DNA of 36,740 nt from Oscillospiraceae bacterium (GCA_024698225.1 JAILRK010000192.1:1-36740); one strand, 5' to 3'; positions 14,528-22,785 are shown, numbered from the stretch's first letter. The notes: a model not told the origin generated them from the sequence alone. A program made the numbers and translations.

Positions 14528-16702
14528 TCAGGATTGCGTTTTGAACAGCAGCATTGCCTGGTTGCACAGTGCCTCTGCCTTGTCCAGGCACTCGTGCGTC
14601 AGCGCCGGGTTGTGCGCGCCCTCGGCGTTCTCCACGAACACGAAGTCCCAGTAGAACTGCGCGTCGCGGGCGATGGCGCGGATGGCGTTGAGCTCGTCCT
14701 CGGTATACGCACCGCTCGCAACCGCCGCGGCAAGGCGCTCGGTGAGGTACTGCAGCTCGTAGCCGATGGCGTAGGTGCGGCGCTCTGCCTCCTCCTGCAC
14801 CGCGTGCACCTCGGAGACGAGATCCGCATGGCACTGGGCGCAGTTGTTGGCAATCAGCTCCGGGTCATCGAGCGGGCTGACGAGGTTGTGGCTGGGATAG
14901 GTCGTGCCGTCCGCCCGCGTTGCCTCGGGCATGTGGCAGTCGGCGCAGGTGAAGGTGTCGCGGTGCGGGCTGCCCTCGAGCAGGAAGGTTTCTATCTCAG
15001 GGTGCTGGACCTTAATCTGGCGCACACCGGTGCGCGGGTTCGTCCAGTCCGCAAAAGGCTGCCCGTCGACCATCAGGTTGTTAAAGAAGTCAAGGATGGC
15101 GTCCGGATGCATGGATTCGATGCTGTTGTGTCCGATTTTCGCCGCCTTGGTGACGGGGTCGAAGTAGTACTCGTTGTGGCACTGACCGCAGGCAAGCGTC
15201 GCCGCATCGATTTTGTCAAAGTCGTCGCCGACGGAGTCGGTGAGGTAGGTGTGCGTCACAACCACGGTGCCGGGGGTGTTGGCGTGGCAGTTGTAGCAAC
15301 TGATGCCCTCGTTGATCTGCTGCTGCACGTCCTCAAACGCCAGACGGTACGCCTCGTCGCCCATCTCGTTGACCATGTTGGTGAACTGCGGGGTCTTGCA
15401 GGTGAAGCAGTTGGCGAGCGCGTGGGGGCGTCCGGTTTCCAGCAGGTCGTCCACGTCGTAGTAGTGACCGCGGGCGCTGGAATAGGAGATGGCGAAGCCG
15501 TAGCCCTCGTAGAGGGTGCGCAGCATCGGATAATCCTCGAGATAGTCGGTGACCTCGTCGCTCTCGCGGGTCTGCATCCAGCTTTCGTAGATTTCGGGAT
15601 ACTCGTCCTGCCAGTCGGCGGCGGTCATGACGACGACGCCGGAGTGCGTCTGCACCTTTTCCGCCACGGCGTTGACCTTGATGACGGCGTGCTCCACCGC
15701 TTCGACGGAGGCGACGGCGCCCTCATACAGCGGCGCGATGTCATAGGCCTTGCTCTCGTCGAGATAGGGCTTCGCCGCCTCAACGGCGCGCAGCACACAG
15801 GTGGTCACCGCATCGCAGCTAATGGTCGCGCCGGACACGGCGTCCACCCCGCCGTCAATCTGCGCGGCGTCCTTGCCGAGGAACTGGAAGAGGAAGTAAT
15901 CCTGTTCAATCAGGTCGCCCTTGCCGGGGGTCTCCTGATGCTTGGCGGGGTCGATGTAGATGCCGGCGACCTGTCCGCTGTGCGCGACGCCAACCTGCAC
16001 CTGAATGTCGCCGTTGCGGCCCTTGCCGGTGACATAGACCACCGCGCCGGCGTCAGAGGTGTAGAGCTCGTCCACGCCCTCGGGCGCGGGGCTGACCGCT
16101 TCCTTCGTCGTCGCGCCGGGCAGCACGCCGCCGAACTGCGTGTCCTCCGGAAGGTCAAGCTCCGGCGAGGGCGAGACCAGCTTCTGCAGGAAGTAGCCGG
16201 AGCTGTTCACCGCAGAAACAACGGAGGCGGAGCTGATGGTCGCGCCGGACACGGCGTCCACCGTCTCCTTGAGCTTCAGCGGCACGGCGAGACCGGCAAA
16301 CTGGTCAAGGAAGGCGGGCTCCTGCACGCGCGAGCCGAGACCCGGCGTCTCTTTGAACTTCTGCCCGCCGGGCTGCACGGCAAGGATATTGCCCTCGAGG
16401 TCAAAGCCCGTGAGCACCTCGACGGGGCCCTGGCAGCCGGTGACCGTCAGTTGTGTGACGTAGCCAATCAGCTCGCCGTTGCTGTAGGCCTCGTAGCAGG
16501 CGTCCACGCTGCTGTCCTCGCCCAGCTCGACGCTGCGGAATTCGTCGGCCGCGGCAAAGACCGCCTGGCGGTCACGCACCGCCTGACGCTCTGCGTTCTC
16601 GGCAATTCTGTCGCGCGTCATCAGGTCCACCCCGCCAAGCAATGCGGCGACGATGACGCCGATGAGCGTCAGAACCAGCCAGGAGGGTAGCTTGTTTTTC
16701 AT
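14528..16702 (-). CDS. nrfA: Fusion of two FMN-binding domains to pentaheme nitrite reductase NrfA
   Basis: This 724-residue exported, membrane-anchored protein has an N-terminal helix (residues 8-24). Two FMN-binding domains of the RnfG/NqrC type follow (about 65-175 and 215-310), each with the covalent-flavin motif SGAT (152-155 and 290-293). The C-terminal part (about 340-724) is ammonia-forming cytochrome c nitrite reductase. It has the active-site haem motif C432FTCK436 with lysine, then CxxCH motifs at 469-473, 505-509, 586-590 and 621-625. The Ca2+/active-site segment QCHNEYYF (507-514) and the catalytic-His segment KVQHPEIET (H567) are present. NrfA reduces nitrite to ammonium with six electrons. 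Usual NrfA is about 450-500 residues, lacks FMN domains and pairs with NrfH; no nrfH is seen here. The flavin domains probably feed electrons into the haems (inference). It starts at the ATG at 16702. Confidence 0.93.
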   Translation of the reverse strand: MKNKLPSWLVLTLIGVIVAALLGGVDLMTRDRIAENAERQAVRDRQAVFAAADEFRSVELGEDSSVDACYEAYSNGELIGYVTQLTVTGCQGPVEVLTGFDLEGNILAVQPGGQKFKETPGLGSRVQEPAFLDQFAGLAVPLKLKETVDAVSGATISSASVVSAVNSSGYFLQKLVSPSPELDLPEDTQFGGVLPGATTKEAVSPAPEGVDELYTSDAGAVVYVTGKGRNGDIQVQVGVAHSGQVAGIYIDPAKHQETPGKGDLIEQDYFLFQFLGKDAAQIDGGVDAVSGATISCDAVTTCVLRAVEAAKPYLDESKAYDIAPLYEGAVASVEAVEHAVIKVNAVAEKVQTHSGVVVMTAADWQDEYPEIYESWMQTRESDEVTDYLEDYPMLRTLYEGYGFAISYSSARGHYYDVDDLLETGRPHALANCFTCKTPQFTNMVNEMGDEAYRLAFEDVQQQINEGISCYNCHANTPGTVVVTHTYLTDSVGDDFDKIDAATLACGQCHNEYYFDPVTKAAKIGHNSIESMHPDAILDFFNNLMVDGQPFADWTNPRTGVRQIKVQHPEIETFLLEGSPHRDTFTCADCHMPEATRADGTTYPSHNLVSPLDDPELIANNCAQCHADLVSEVHAVQEEAERRTYAIGYELQYLTERLAAAVASGAYTEDELNAIRAIARDAQFYWDFVFVENAEGAHNPALTHECLDKAEALCNQAMLLFKTQS

Positions 16703-16766
16703 TTCGTTGCACCTCTTCAGACATCATCGTTTCCCATTTCAAACATGCATAGCTACATGTCTATAT

Positions 16767-16795
16767 ATCATAGCATACCCGTTTGCTTCTTGCAA
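16767..16795 (-). promoter_or_regulatory. Promoter of the nrfA operon
   Basis: On the minus strand TTGCAA (16795-16790) and TATGAT (16772-16767) are 17 bases apart, about 65 bases before the nrfA ATG. The leader is AT-rich with GAAGAGG before the start. No regulator site was recognised, and no clear terminator separates it from the symporter gene upstream. Confidence 0.65.
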
Positions 16796-16856
16796 GAGGA
16801 TTCTCAAAATCATTTCAGAAACTGGCGGCGTGCGGGTGTACGGACGGCGCGGCAGG

Positions 16857-18263
16857 TCAATGCTTCCGCGCGCTTTGGACGACCATACCGGTGAGCGCAA
16901 AGAGCGCAACCACGTTCGGCAGCACCATGAAGTTGTTGAGCAGGTCCTGCAGGTCCCAGACGAAGTCGCTGGAGAACACCGTGCCGAGGAACACGAACGA
17001 GAGCGCGATGACGTTGTAGACCGCGGCGGCGCGCTTGGGATGCTTGCCGCCGAAGAGATACACGGCGTTGATTCTGCCGAACAGGTTCCAGCTCAGAATC
17101 GTGGAAAAGGCGAAAAACAGCAGACAGATTGCCACGAACATTGCGCCGAAGCTGCCGAACACGGTGCCAAACGCGGTCTGGGCAAGGTTGTTTTTGCCCA
17201 GTTGCTCCGTCACCGCGCCGCTGTAGCCGCCGGCAAGCGGGCCGTCGGCGGTGTAGAGTGTGGAGATGATGACCAGCGCGTTGAGCGTCAGCACGACAAA
17301 GGTGTCGATGAACACGCCGACCATGGCGACGACGCCCTGCTCATGCGCGGTTTTGACGTTCGCCTGCGCGTGGGCGTGCGGTGTGGAGCCCATGCCCGCC
17401 TCGTTGGAGAATAGGCCGCGCTTTGCGCCCTGGGTCACCGCCAGCTTGATGGCCGTGCCAAAGCCGCCGCCGAGAATCGCCTGCGGCTGGAAGGCGTAGC
17501 GGAAAATCATGCCGACCGTGGCGGGCAGATAGCGAACGCGCGCCACAAGCACCACCAGACCGCCGAGCAGGAACACCGCCGCCATCAGCGGGACAATCTT
17601 CTCGGTCACCGCGGCAAGACGCTGTACGCCGCCGAGGAAAATCACCGCACAGACCGCCACCAGCACGATGCCGACCACCCAGGCGGGAATGCCGAAGGCG
17701 CTTTCCAGATTGCCGCCGATGGAGTTGGACTGCACCATGCAGCCCATGAAGCCGAGCGCGAGGATGATTGCAACGGCGAAGAAGCCGGCGAGGAATTTCC
17801 CGAAGCCGCCCCGGAACGCCGTGGTGATGTAATACACGGGTCCGCCGTGGATTTCGCCGTCCGCTCCGGTTCTGCGCGTCTGCACCGCAAGCGTCGCCTC
17901 GGCGTAGATGGTCGCCATGCCGAGGAAGGCAATGAGCCACATCCAGAAGATTGCGCCGGGACCGCCGGTCAGAATCGCGCCGGACGCGCCGACGATGTTG
18001 CCCGTGCCGACCTGCGCGGCAATGGCGGTGGCGAGCGCCTGAAAGGAGCTCATGCCGCTGTTCTGCTTCTCGCCGAAGAGGCGGATGCTGCCGAAGGTGC
18101 GGCGCAGACCCTCGCCGAAGCAGCGAATCTGCACGAAGCGCGTGCGCAGCGAGTACCAGAGCCCGATGCCGATGAGCAGGAACACCAGCAGATTGCCGAT
18201 GCCGCTGTCCAGCGAGGATACGACGGGGTAAAGCGTGGATTCCAGGGTGTGCATGGGTTTCAT
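16857..18263 (-). CDS. Alanine/glycine:cation symporter (AGCS family)
   Basis: This 468-residue membrane protein with about ten to eleven helices imports glycine or alanine with Na+ (or H+). Family signatures are the N-terminal LLIGIGLWYSLRTRFVQIR, the GSGNIVG-like segment QVGTGNIVGASGAI and GLFSNEAGMGSTPHAHA near the middle. The length is typical. The specific substrate is suggested by its leader: a tandem glycine riboswitch and terminator lie directly upstream, so glycine is a likely cargo. The ATG at 18263 has AGGAG upstream; a start two codons further on (Met4) is also possible. No clear terminator follows, so some transcription may continue into the nrfA operon. Confidence 0.94.
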   Translation of the reverse strand: MKPMHTLESTLYPVVSSLDSGIGNLLVFLLIGIGLWYSLRTRFVQIRCFGEGLRRTFGSIRLFGEKQNSGMSSFQALATAIAAQVGTGNIVGASGAILTGGPGAIFWMWLIAFLGMATIYAEATLAVQTRRTGADGEIHGGPVYYITTAFRGGFGKFLAGFFAVAIILALGFMGCMVQSNSIGGNLESAFGIPAWVVGIVLVAVCAVIFLGGVQRLAAVTEKIVPLMAAVFLLGGLVVLVARVRYLPATVGMIFRYAFQPQAILGGGFGTAIKLAVTQGAKRGLFSNEAGMGSTPHAHAQANVKTAHEQGVVAMVGVFIDTFVVLTLNALVIISTLYTADGPLAGGYSGAVTEQLGKNNLAQTAFGTVFGSFGAMFVAICLLFFAFSTILSWNLFGRINAVYLFGGKHPKRAAAVYNVIALSFVFLGTVFSSDFVWDLQDLLNNFMVLPNVVALFALTGMVVQSARKH

Positions 18264-18283
18264 TCTCCTTTGTTTGCTGACAG

Positions 18284-18314
18284 AAAACGGACCGCGGAAA
18301 AGAGTCCGCGGTCC
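18284..18314 (-). terminator. Riboswitch expression-platform terminator
   Basis: On the minus strand GGACCGCGGA pairs perfectly with TCCGCGGTCC across a 6-base loop, followed by GTTTTC. It sits between the glycine aptamers and the symporter start codon, so it is the likely switch point for transcription. Confidence 0.85.
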
Positions 18315-18369
18315 GGTCAGGTCAAAAGAGACGACGGCGCAGCGCAGAGACGCCGTGTCGAATCGTCAA

Positions 18370-18538
18370 TTTCTCTGTCCTTTTGCCTGAGAGATTCACG
18401 CCTGCGCGCTTTCACCTTCGGCACCCGCGGTGCGGGCTTCTCCAGAGTCACATCCACGCACAGTCCTCTCCCCTTTCGGGTCGCCTGAGAGTTTCGCTCC
18501 TTCGGCAAGCCGTATGCTTCGGCTTTTTCCTGTGCGCT
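18370..18538 (-). promoter_or_regulatory. Tandem glycine riboswitch
   Basis: On the minus strand two glycine aptamers lie head to tail. Aptamer 1 (18538-18457) is closed by GCGCACAG/CTGTGCG and contains GCCGAAGGAGCGAAACTCTC and AGGC. Aptamer 2 (about 18453-18370) contains TGCCGAAGGTGAAAG, GAATCTCTCAGGC and AAAAGGACAGAG. These are the diagnostic conserved blocks of the gcvT-type motif. The linker is only a few bases, as in cooperative tandem forms. It controls the downstream AGCS transporter through the 18284-18314 terminator. Whether glycine turns expression on or off cannot be decided by eye. Confidence 0.93.
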
Positions 18539-18567
18539 TCATCTGTCAATATTGAATTGCAGGAGGC

Positions 18568-18597
18568 ACTATAGCACGTTTGGGCTGTGTTTGTCAA
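18568..18597 (-). promoter_or_regulatory. Promoter of the glycine riboswitch transcript
   Basis: On the minus strand TTGACA (18597-18592) and TATAGT (18573-18568) are 18 bases apart. Transcription would start near 18561, about 20 bases before aptamer 1. Confidence 0.75.
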
Positions 18598-18620
18598 GTT
18601 CAATCCGGCGGAACGCACCA

Positions 18621-18652
18621 ATAAAAATGACCGCCCGTTTGGGCGGTCATTT
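18621..18652 (-). terminator. Terminator of the TRAP/TPP-enzyme operon
   Basis: On the minus strand AAATGACCGCCC pairs perfectly with GGGCGGTCATTT across a 4-base loop, followed by TTTAT. It lies 28 bases after the TPP-enzyme stop and just before the promoter of the riboswitch transcript. Confidence 0.88.
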
Positions 18653-18679
18653 GACAGGACGGTGCGTGGTGGCTGCGCA

Positions 18680-20512
18680 TCAGGCGTGGTGGCTCTTGGC
18701 GTGAGACGGCGTGACATAGCGGCCGTTCTCCTTCTTGACCAGCTTGCCCTCAGCGACCAGCTCGTTCGGGCTGTAGATGTCGTTGATGTTCCAGCAGCCG
18801 GGGGTCGGGACCACGATGTTCTCCATAATCGCCTCGACCAGGAAGGGCTTGCCCGCCTTGTTGGCGGCGACGGCCTGCTCCATGGCGGGCTTGAACTCCG
18901 CCGCGCTGGTGACGCGGATGGCGTCCACGCCGTAGGCCTTGGCAACGTCTGCCCAGTTGGGGCTGTACGCCTCGCCATTGGGGGTGTGGAACACGGTGCC
19001 GAACTTGGTGCCGTAGTTGGCGTTCTCAAGACCCGCGATGGTGCCGAAGGCCTGGTTGTTCATGACGACCCAGGTGCAGGCGATGCCCTGCTCGACTGCG
19101 GTGGCAAGGCAGGTCGGGTTGACGCCGAAGCCGCCGTCGCCGGTGAGCGTCAGGCAGATCTTGTCGGGGGCAGCCAGCTTGCCGCCGAGCACGGCGGAGG
19201 CGCCGAAGCCCATCGTGGCAAGACCGGAGGAGTGATGGATGGTACCGGGCACGGTGATGTCGAACTGCTGGGCAACGCCGTTCTTGTTCCAGCCCACGTC
19301 GGTGAAGATGTGCGCGTCCTCGGGGATGGTCGCCTTCACGTCGCGCAGGATGCGCTGCGGCGTCATCGGGAAGCGGTCATCGGTGGAAATCGCCTCGTTG
19401 GACTGCTTGAACGCCGCCTTTGCCGCGGCAATCTTCTCGCGCAGACCCTCGCGCTTGATGCCGTTCGGGCAGAGCTTCTTCGCCTCGTCGAGAATCTGGG
19501 CGAGCGCCAGCTTCAGGTCGGCGACGGCGCCGATTTCCACGGGATAGTTGCGCCCGATTTCGGTGGGGTCAATGTCAATCTGCAGGAAGGTGGTGGTCTG
19601 CGGGTCGAAGGTCACGCCCTGATACCAGCTGGAGCTGTCCGCCTCGGCGAAGCGGGTGCCGAGACCGAGGATGACGTCGGCGTTGAGCGTGAAGCTGTGG
19701 GTGCTCTCCAGGCCCCAGAAGCCGGTCTGACCAATCATCAGCGGGTGCAGGTCGGACAGGCAGCCCTGGCCCATCAGCGTGCGGGAGACGGGGATGTCGA
19801 GGAACTCCGCCAGCGCCGCCAGCTCGTCGCTCGCCTTGGCAAGCAGAATGCCGCCGCCGGCGTGCAGCACGGGCGCCTTCGCCTCGACCAGCTTCTTTGC
19901 GATGGCTTTTGCCGCCGCGGGGTCGAGCGCGGGCTTGCAGGTGAAGTGGCTGTCATGCTTGGTGCGCTCCCACAGGTCCTCCTCGACCTCGCGGGAGAAC
20001 ATGTCCATCGGCATGTCAATCAGGACGGGACCGGGACGACCGGACTCGGCAAGACGGAACGCCTTGTCCATGATGTCGGGCAGGGACTCGGCGTCGTCCA
20101 CGCGCCAGCAACGCTTGCAGACGGGCTCGAGCACCTTGTACTGCGTCGCGTCGCCGTGCATGTTGACCTCCTGGTGGGGATGCTTGCCGAAGTAGTAGCT
20201 CGGCACGTCGCCGGCGATGACGACCATGGGGATGGAGTCGAACGCGGCGTTGGCAACGCCGGTAAGCACGTTGGTGATGCCAGGCCCGAGGTGGCACATG
20301 CACACGCTCGCCTTGCCGGTCACGCGGGCATAGCCGTCCGCGGCGGTGGAGGCGACGGCCTCGTGGCGGTTGGAGATGTACTTGACCTTCTCGCTGCGGG
20401 AGAGCGCATCGAGCATGCCAATGACGGTGTGACCGCACAGACCGAACACGTACTTGACGTCGCGGCGCTCCAGATAATCGACCATCAGGTCGGAAACAAG
20501 TTTCTTAGCCAT
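18680..20512 (-). CDS. TPP-dependent acetolactate-synthase-superfamily enzyme, catabolic
   Basis: This 610-residue cytoplasmic protein has the three-domain fold of the acetolactate synthase/benzoylformate decarboxylase superfamily. The N-terminal pyrimidine-binding domain has the TPP-activating E51 (NRHEAVASTAADGYAR). A central domain (about 200-345) follows, then a C-terminal domain with G458-D-G-G...N485-N486, the Mg2+/pyrophosphate motif. Near residue 26 it has CGH where acetolactate synthases have a PGG-like loop, and the IolD-type ring hydrolases also have a GH there (from memory, tentative). No ilvN-like small subunit or other ilv gene is nearby. The context is TRAP transporter, TIM-barrel enzyme and shikimate-type dehydrogenase, so a catabolic carboligase, decarboxylase or C-C hydrolase is more likely than branched-chain amino-acid synthesis. 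The ATG at 20512 follows TAGGAGG; the longer frame lacks a site. Confidence 0.85.
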   Translation of the reverse strand: MAKKLVSDLMVDYLERRDVKYVFGLCGHTVIGMLDALSRSEKVKYISNRHEAVASTAADGYARVTGKASVCMCHLGPGITNVLTGVANAAFDSIPMVVIAGDVPSYYFGKHPHQEVNMHGDATQYKVLEPVCKRCWRVDDAESLPDIMDKAFRLAESGRPGPVLIDMPMDMFSREVEEDLWERTKHDSHFTCKPALDPAAAKAIAKKLVEAKAPVLHAGGGILLAKASDELAALAEFLDIPVSRTLMGQGCLSDLHPLMIGQTGFWGLESTHSFTLNADVILGLGTRFAEADSSSWYQGVTFDPQTTTFLQIDIDPTEIGRNYPVEIGAVADLKLALAQILDEAKKLCPNGIKREGLREKIAAAKAAFKQSNEAISTDDRFPMTPQRILRDVKATIPEDAHIFTDVGWNKNGVAQQFDITVPGTIHHSSGLATMGFGASAVLGGKLAAPDKICLTLTGDGGFGVNPTCLATAVEQGIACTWVVMNNQAFGTIAGLENANYGTKFGTVFHTPNGEAYSPNWADVAKAYGVDAIRVTSAAEFKPAMEQAVAANKAGKPFLVEAIMENIVVPTPGCWNINDIYSPNELVAEGKLVKKENGRYVTPSHAKSHHA

Positions 20513-20586
20513 AGTTGTTCCTCCTAAATTATATTGAATGCGACCCGGCATCGCAAGGACCGTGCGGTGCCGGACCCGCTGCGGGT

Positions 20587-21426
20587 TCAGTCAATGCCGT
20601 TGGCCTTGAAATACGCCTTGGCGGTCTCGAGGCAGCGGGCGGCGTGACCGGCCTGACCGCGCGCCTCAATCTCCTTGAGGTTCGGCAGCTCGATGGACAG
20701 CGGAATCTCCGGCATCGCCTTGACCATGCCCGCGATGTCCATGCAGCCCTCGCCCGGATAGAAGCGCGCCTCGCGCGCGGTGTAGAGCATCAGGTCATCC
20801 TTGATGTTGTCCAGCACGGGGTCGCCGTCGGGACCGGCAGGACCGTCGCAGAGGTGGATGAAATTGAAGTACTTGCGCGGCGTACGGGCAAGCTCCTTCG
20901 CGGTCACGCCCGCGCGCCCGGCGTGGAGCGTGTCGACCATGACGAAAACGTTGTCGCGACCGAGGTCATCGACGAGGGTGATGTCCTCCTGCAGGTTGCG
21001 CACGCCCGCCCAGGGCAGGAACTCGATGTTGAACTTCAGACCAAACTCCGCCGCATAGTCCGCGACCTTGCCGGCGGTGTCGGTGTACCACGCCTTGTCA
21101 CGGCTCCACACGCTGCCCAAAACGTCGGTTGCGCCCAGCTTCGCCGCCGCCTCAAACGCGGGACGATACTCCTCAATGTCGAGGTCGGGACGGATGCGCG
21201 CCAGCTCGATGTCCATCAGCGGCATGTCGTACTCCTTGAGCGCCTTTTTGATGGCGTCAAAGAGCGCGGCGTCCTTCTGCGGCAGGAACTCCGGCTCACC
21301 GGGCAGATGCATCGGAATCGTGCGCAGGCTGACGAAGTCGTAGCCCGCTTCCTTGGCAATCTTAATCTGGTTGACGGGGTCAACGCCGGGAATGGTCAGG
21401 TACGCGAGAGAAAACTTTCTTGCCAT
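20587..21426 (-). CDS. Xylose-isomerase-like TIM-barrel isomerase/dehydratase
   Basis: This 279-residue protein belongs to the sugar phosphate isomerase/epimerase (AP endonuclease 2) superfamily. Probable divalent-metal ligands are E135 (NIEFLPWAG), D165 and H168 (VMVDTLHAG), H191 (FIHLCDGP) and E246 (LSIELPN), spaced as in IolE, IolI and bacterial 3-dehydroshikimate dehydratases. The family covers ketose epimerases and inosose or dehydroshikimate dehydratases, so the exact reaction is open. Being between a TRAP transporter and a TPP enzyme, downstream of a shikimate-dehydrogenase homologue, favours a dehydratase acting on an oxidised cyclitol or on 3-dehydroshikimate (inference). The ATG at 21426 has AAGGAGTG upstream. 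A strong terminator separates it from dctP, so it may be expressed at a lower level. Confidence 0.85.
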   Translation of the reverse strand: MARKFSLAYLTIPGVDPVNQIKIAKEAGYDFVSLRTIPMHLPGEPEFLPQKDAALFDAIKKALKEYDMPLMDIELARIRPDLDIEEYRPAFEAAAKLGATDVLGSVWSRDKAWYTDTAGKVADYAAEFGLKFNIEFLPWAGVRNLQEDITLVDDLGRDNVFVMVDTLHAGRAGVTAKELARTPRKYFNFIHLCDGPAGPDGDPVLDNIKDDLMLYTAREARFYPGEGCMDIAGMVKAMPEIPLSIELPNLKEIEARGQAGHAARCLETAKAYFKANGID

Positions 21427-21562
21427 GGTGTGTCACTCCTTATCCATTTTTGTCATTGATACAGACATCCATACGCTCACCGAAGGAGCGCAGCATACGC
21501 TGGGCGCATGGATTTCCGTACAAAACGACTGAAATGCGAGCGTTTTTCGGAATTTTGGGCGC

Positions 21563-21595
21563 AAAAGCGGCGAGGCGAGAAGCCTCGCCGCTTTT
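21563..21595 (-). terminator. Strong hairpin terminator between dctP and the TIM-barrel gene
   Basis: AAAAGCGGCGAGGC (21563-21576) and its exact inverse (21582-21595) form a 14-bp stem with a 5-base loop; on the minus strand the stem ends in TTTT. Inside the operon it may produce excess dctP mRNA. No convincing promoter was seen between it and 21426. Confidence 0.75.
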
Positions 21596-21629
21596 GTGCG
21601 TTGTTGATGCGGTTGTGAGCGCGCGTGAA

Positions 21630-22718
21630 TCAGCCGAGGGCCGCCGTCAGCTTGCTGCCAAGACCGTTGGTGTCGCCGTCAATCTTGGTGTAGAGGTTCT
21701 TCACGCCGTCCAGACCGAGGATGGTGTCGAAGAAGTCGGCAGGATACTCGATGATGGTCATGCCGCCGTCCTCAAGAACCTTCTTGTTGTCGGCGTCGAT
21801 GCTCTCAAGCTGGGGACGCATGTAGGCGATGGCGTCGGTGACGGCCTGCTCAAGCGCTTCCTGATAGGCGGGGTCAAGCGCATCCCAGGCGTCCTTGCTG
21901 ATGCAAATCTGGTTGCAGTACAGGATGTGGTTGGTGCAGGCGAGGTACTTCTGAACCTCCTGGAAGCTGGCGCCCACGCAGGTGTCAGCCGCGTTCTCCT
22001 GCGCATCGATGGCGCCGGACTGCAGGGAGAAGTAGACCTCGGCCCAGGCAAGCGGAGTCGGCTGGGCGCCGATGGCCTGCCAGAACGCCATGTGGTTCGC
22101 GTTTTCCATCGTGCGAATCTGCAGGCCGGCGAAATCAGCCAGCGTGGACAGGTCCTTGTTCGCGGTGGTCAGACGGTAGGTGGCGTTCTGCAGGAAGCCC
22201 AGCAGGTGCAGCTTCTGCGCCTCGTAGGCAGCGCCCATCGCCTGGGTGAACTCGTTGTCGCCGTTGAGGACCTCGTCAATCTTGTCGCCGTCATACTTGG
22301 CGAAGACCATCGGCAGGTCGAACACCGCCATCTCGGGGATGAAGGAGACGGTCGGAGCGGTCTGGCAGACGACGAGCTGAATCTCGTTGTTCTGCATCTG
22401 ACGGATCAGGTCGGCGTCGCCGCCGAGGTCGCCGTTGGGATGGTAGTCGATGGTCAGCTGACCGCCGGTGATTTCCTCCACGCGGGAAGCGACGTACTCA
22501 CCGAAAATCTGGCCGGCGGCACCCTTGCCGGTGGAGTCCGCGCCAATCAGCTCGACGGGGTCAAGCGCGGCGTAGGCGTCGGCATCGCCCGCGGGGGCAG
22601 CGCCGCTCTGGGCAGGTGCGGAGCTGCTCTCGCTGCTGGTGGAGCTGCTGCCGCCACCGCAGGCAACGAGCGCCAGTGTCATGACAAGCGCCAGGACGAT
22701 TGCAAGAAACTTTTTCAT
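21630..22718 (-). CDS. dctP: TRAP transporter substrate-binding lipoprotein DctP
   Basis: This 362-residue solute-binding protein of a TRAP carboxylate transporter has a lipoprotein signal peptide (MKKFLAIVLALVMTLALVAC). The lipobox cysteine is C20, and a Ser/Gly-rich tether follows. The mature part has DctP landmarks: NGDLGGDADLIRQMQ, the carboxylate-binding arginine segment LQIRTMENANHMAFWQAIGA and EVYFSLQSGAIDAQEN. Most DctP ligands are organic acids bound by the conserved arginine. The cargo is unknown; the neighbouring enzymes suggest a cyclic polyhydroxy acid such as quinate or shikimate (inference). The ATG at 22718 follows TTGGAGG; the upstream frame to 22781 is leader sequence. The Cys anchor fits a Gram-positive host. 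Confidence 0.94.
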   Translation of the reverse strand: MKKFLAIVLALVMTLALVACGGGSSSTSSESSSAPAQSGAAPAGDADAYAALDPVELIGADSTGKGAAGQIFGEYVASRVEEITGGQLTIDYHPNGDLGGDADLIRQMQNNEIQLVVCQTAPTVSFIPEMAVFDLPMVFAKYDGDKIDEVLNGDNEFTQAMGAAYEAQKLHLLGFLQNATYRLTTANKDLSTLADFAGLQIRTMENANHMAFWQAIGAQPTPLAWAEVYFSLQSGAIDAQENAADTCVGASFQEVQKYLACTNHILYCNQICISKDAWDALDPAYQEALEQAVTDAIAYMRPQLESIDADNKKVLEDGGMTIIEYPADFFDTILGLDGVKNLYTKIDGDTNGLGSKLTAALG

Positions 22719-22785
22719 GATACGTTTTTCCTCCAATTTGTTTTGTTTATTTTTGTTTACGCCCTTGCGGGCGATGAACAACGAA

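Noticed and set aside
14375-16690. Long plus-strand frame opposite nrfA
   Set aside because: It is an antisense shadow; the minus-strand frame has five haem motifs and two FMN motifs.
18680-20512. Acetolactate synthase large subunit (ilvB)
   Set aside because: No ilvN, ilvC or leucine genes are nearby, the loop near residue 26 differs from the acetolactate synthase pattern, and the operon context is transport and catabolism.
20519-20547. TTGCGA and TATAAT with 17-base spacing on the minus strand immediately before the TPP-enzyme gene
   Set aside because: The predicted start of transcription would fall within the ribosome binding site, leaving almost no leader, and the gene is probably read from upstream. 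It is kept only as a possibility.
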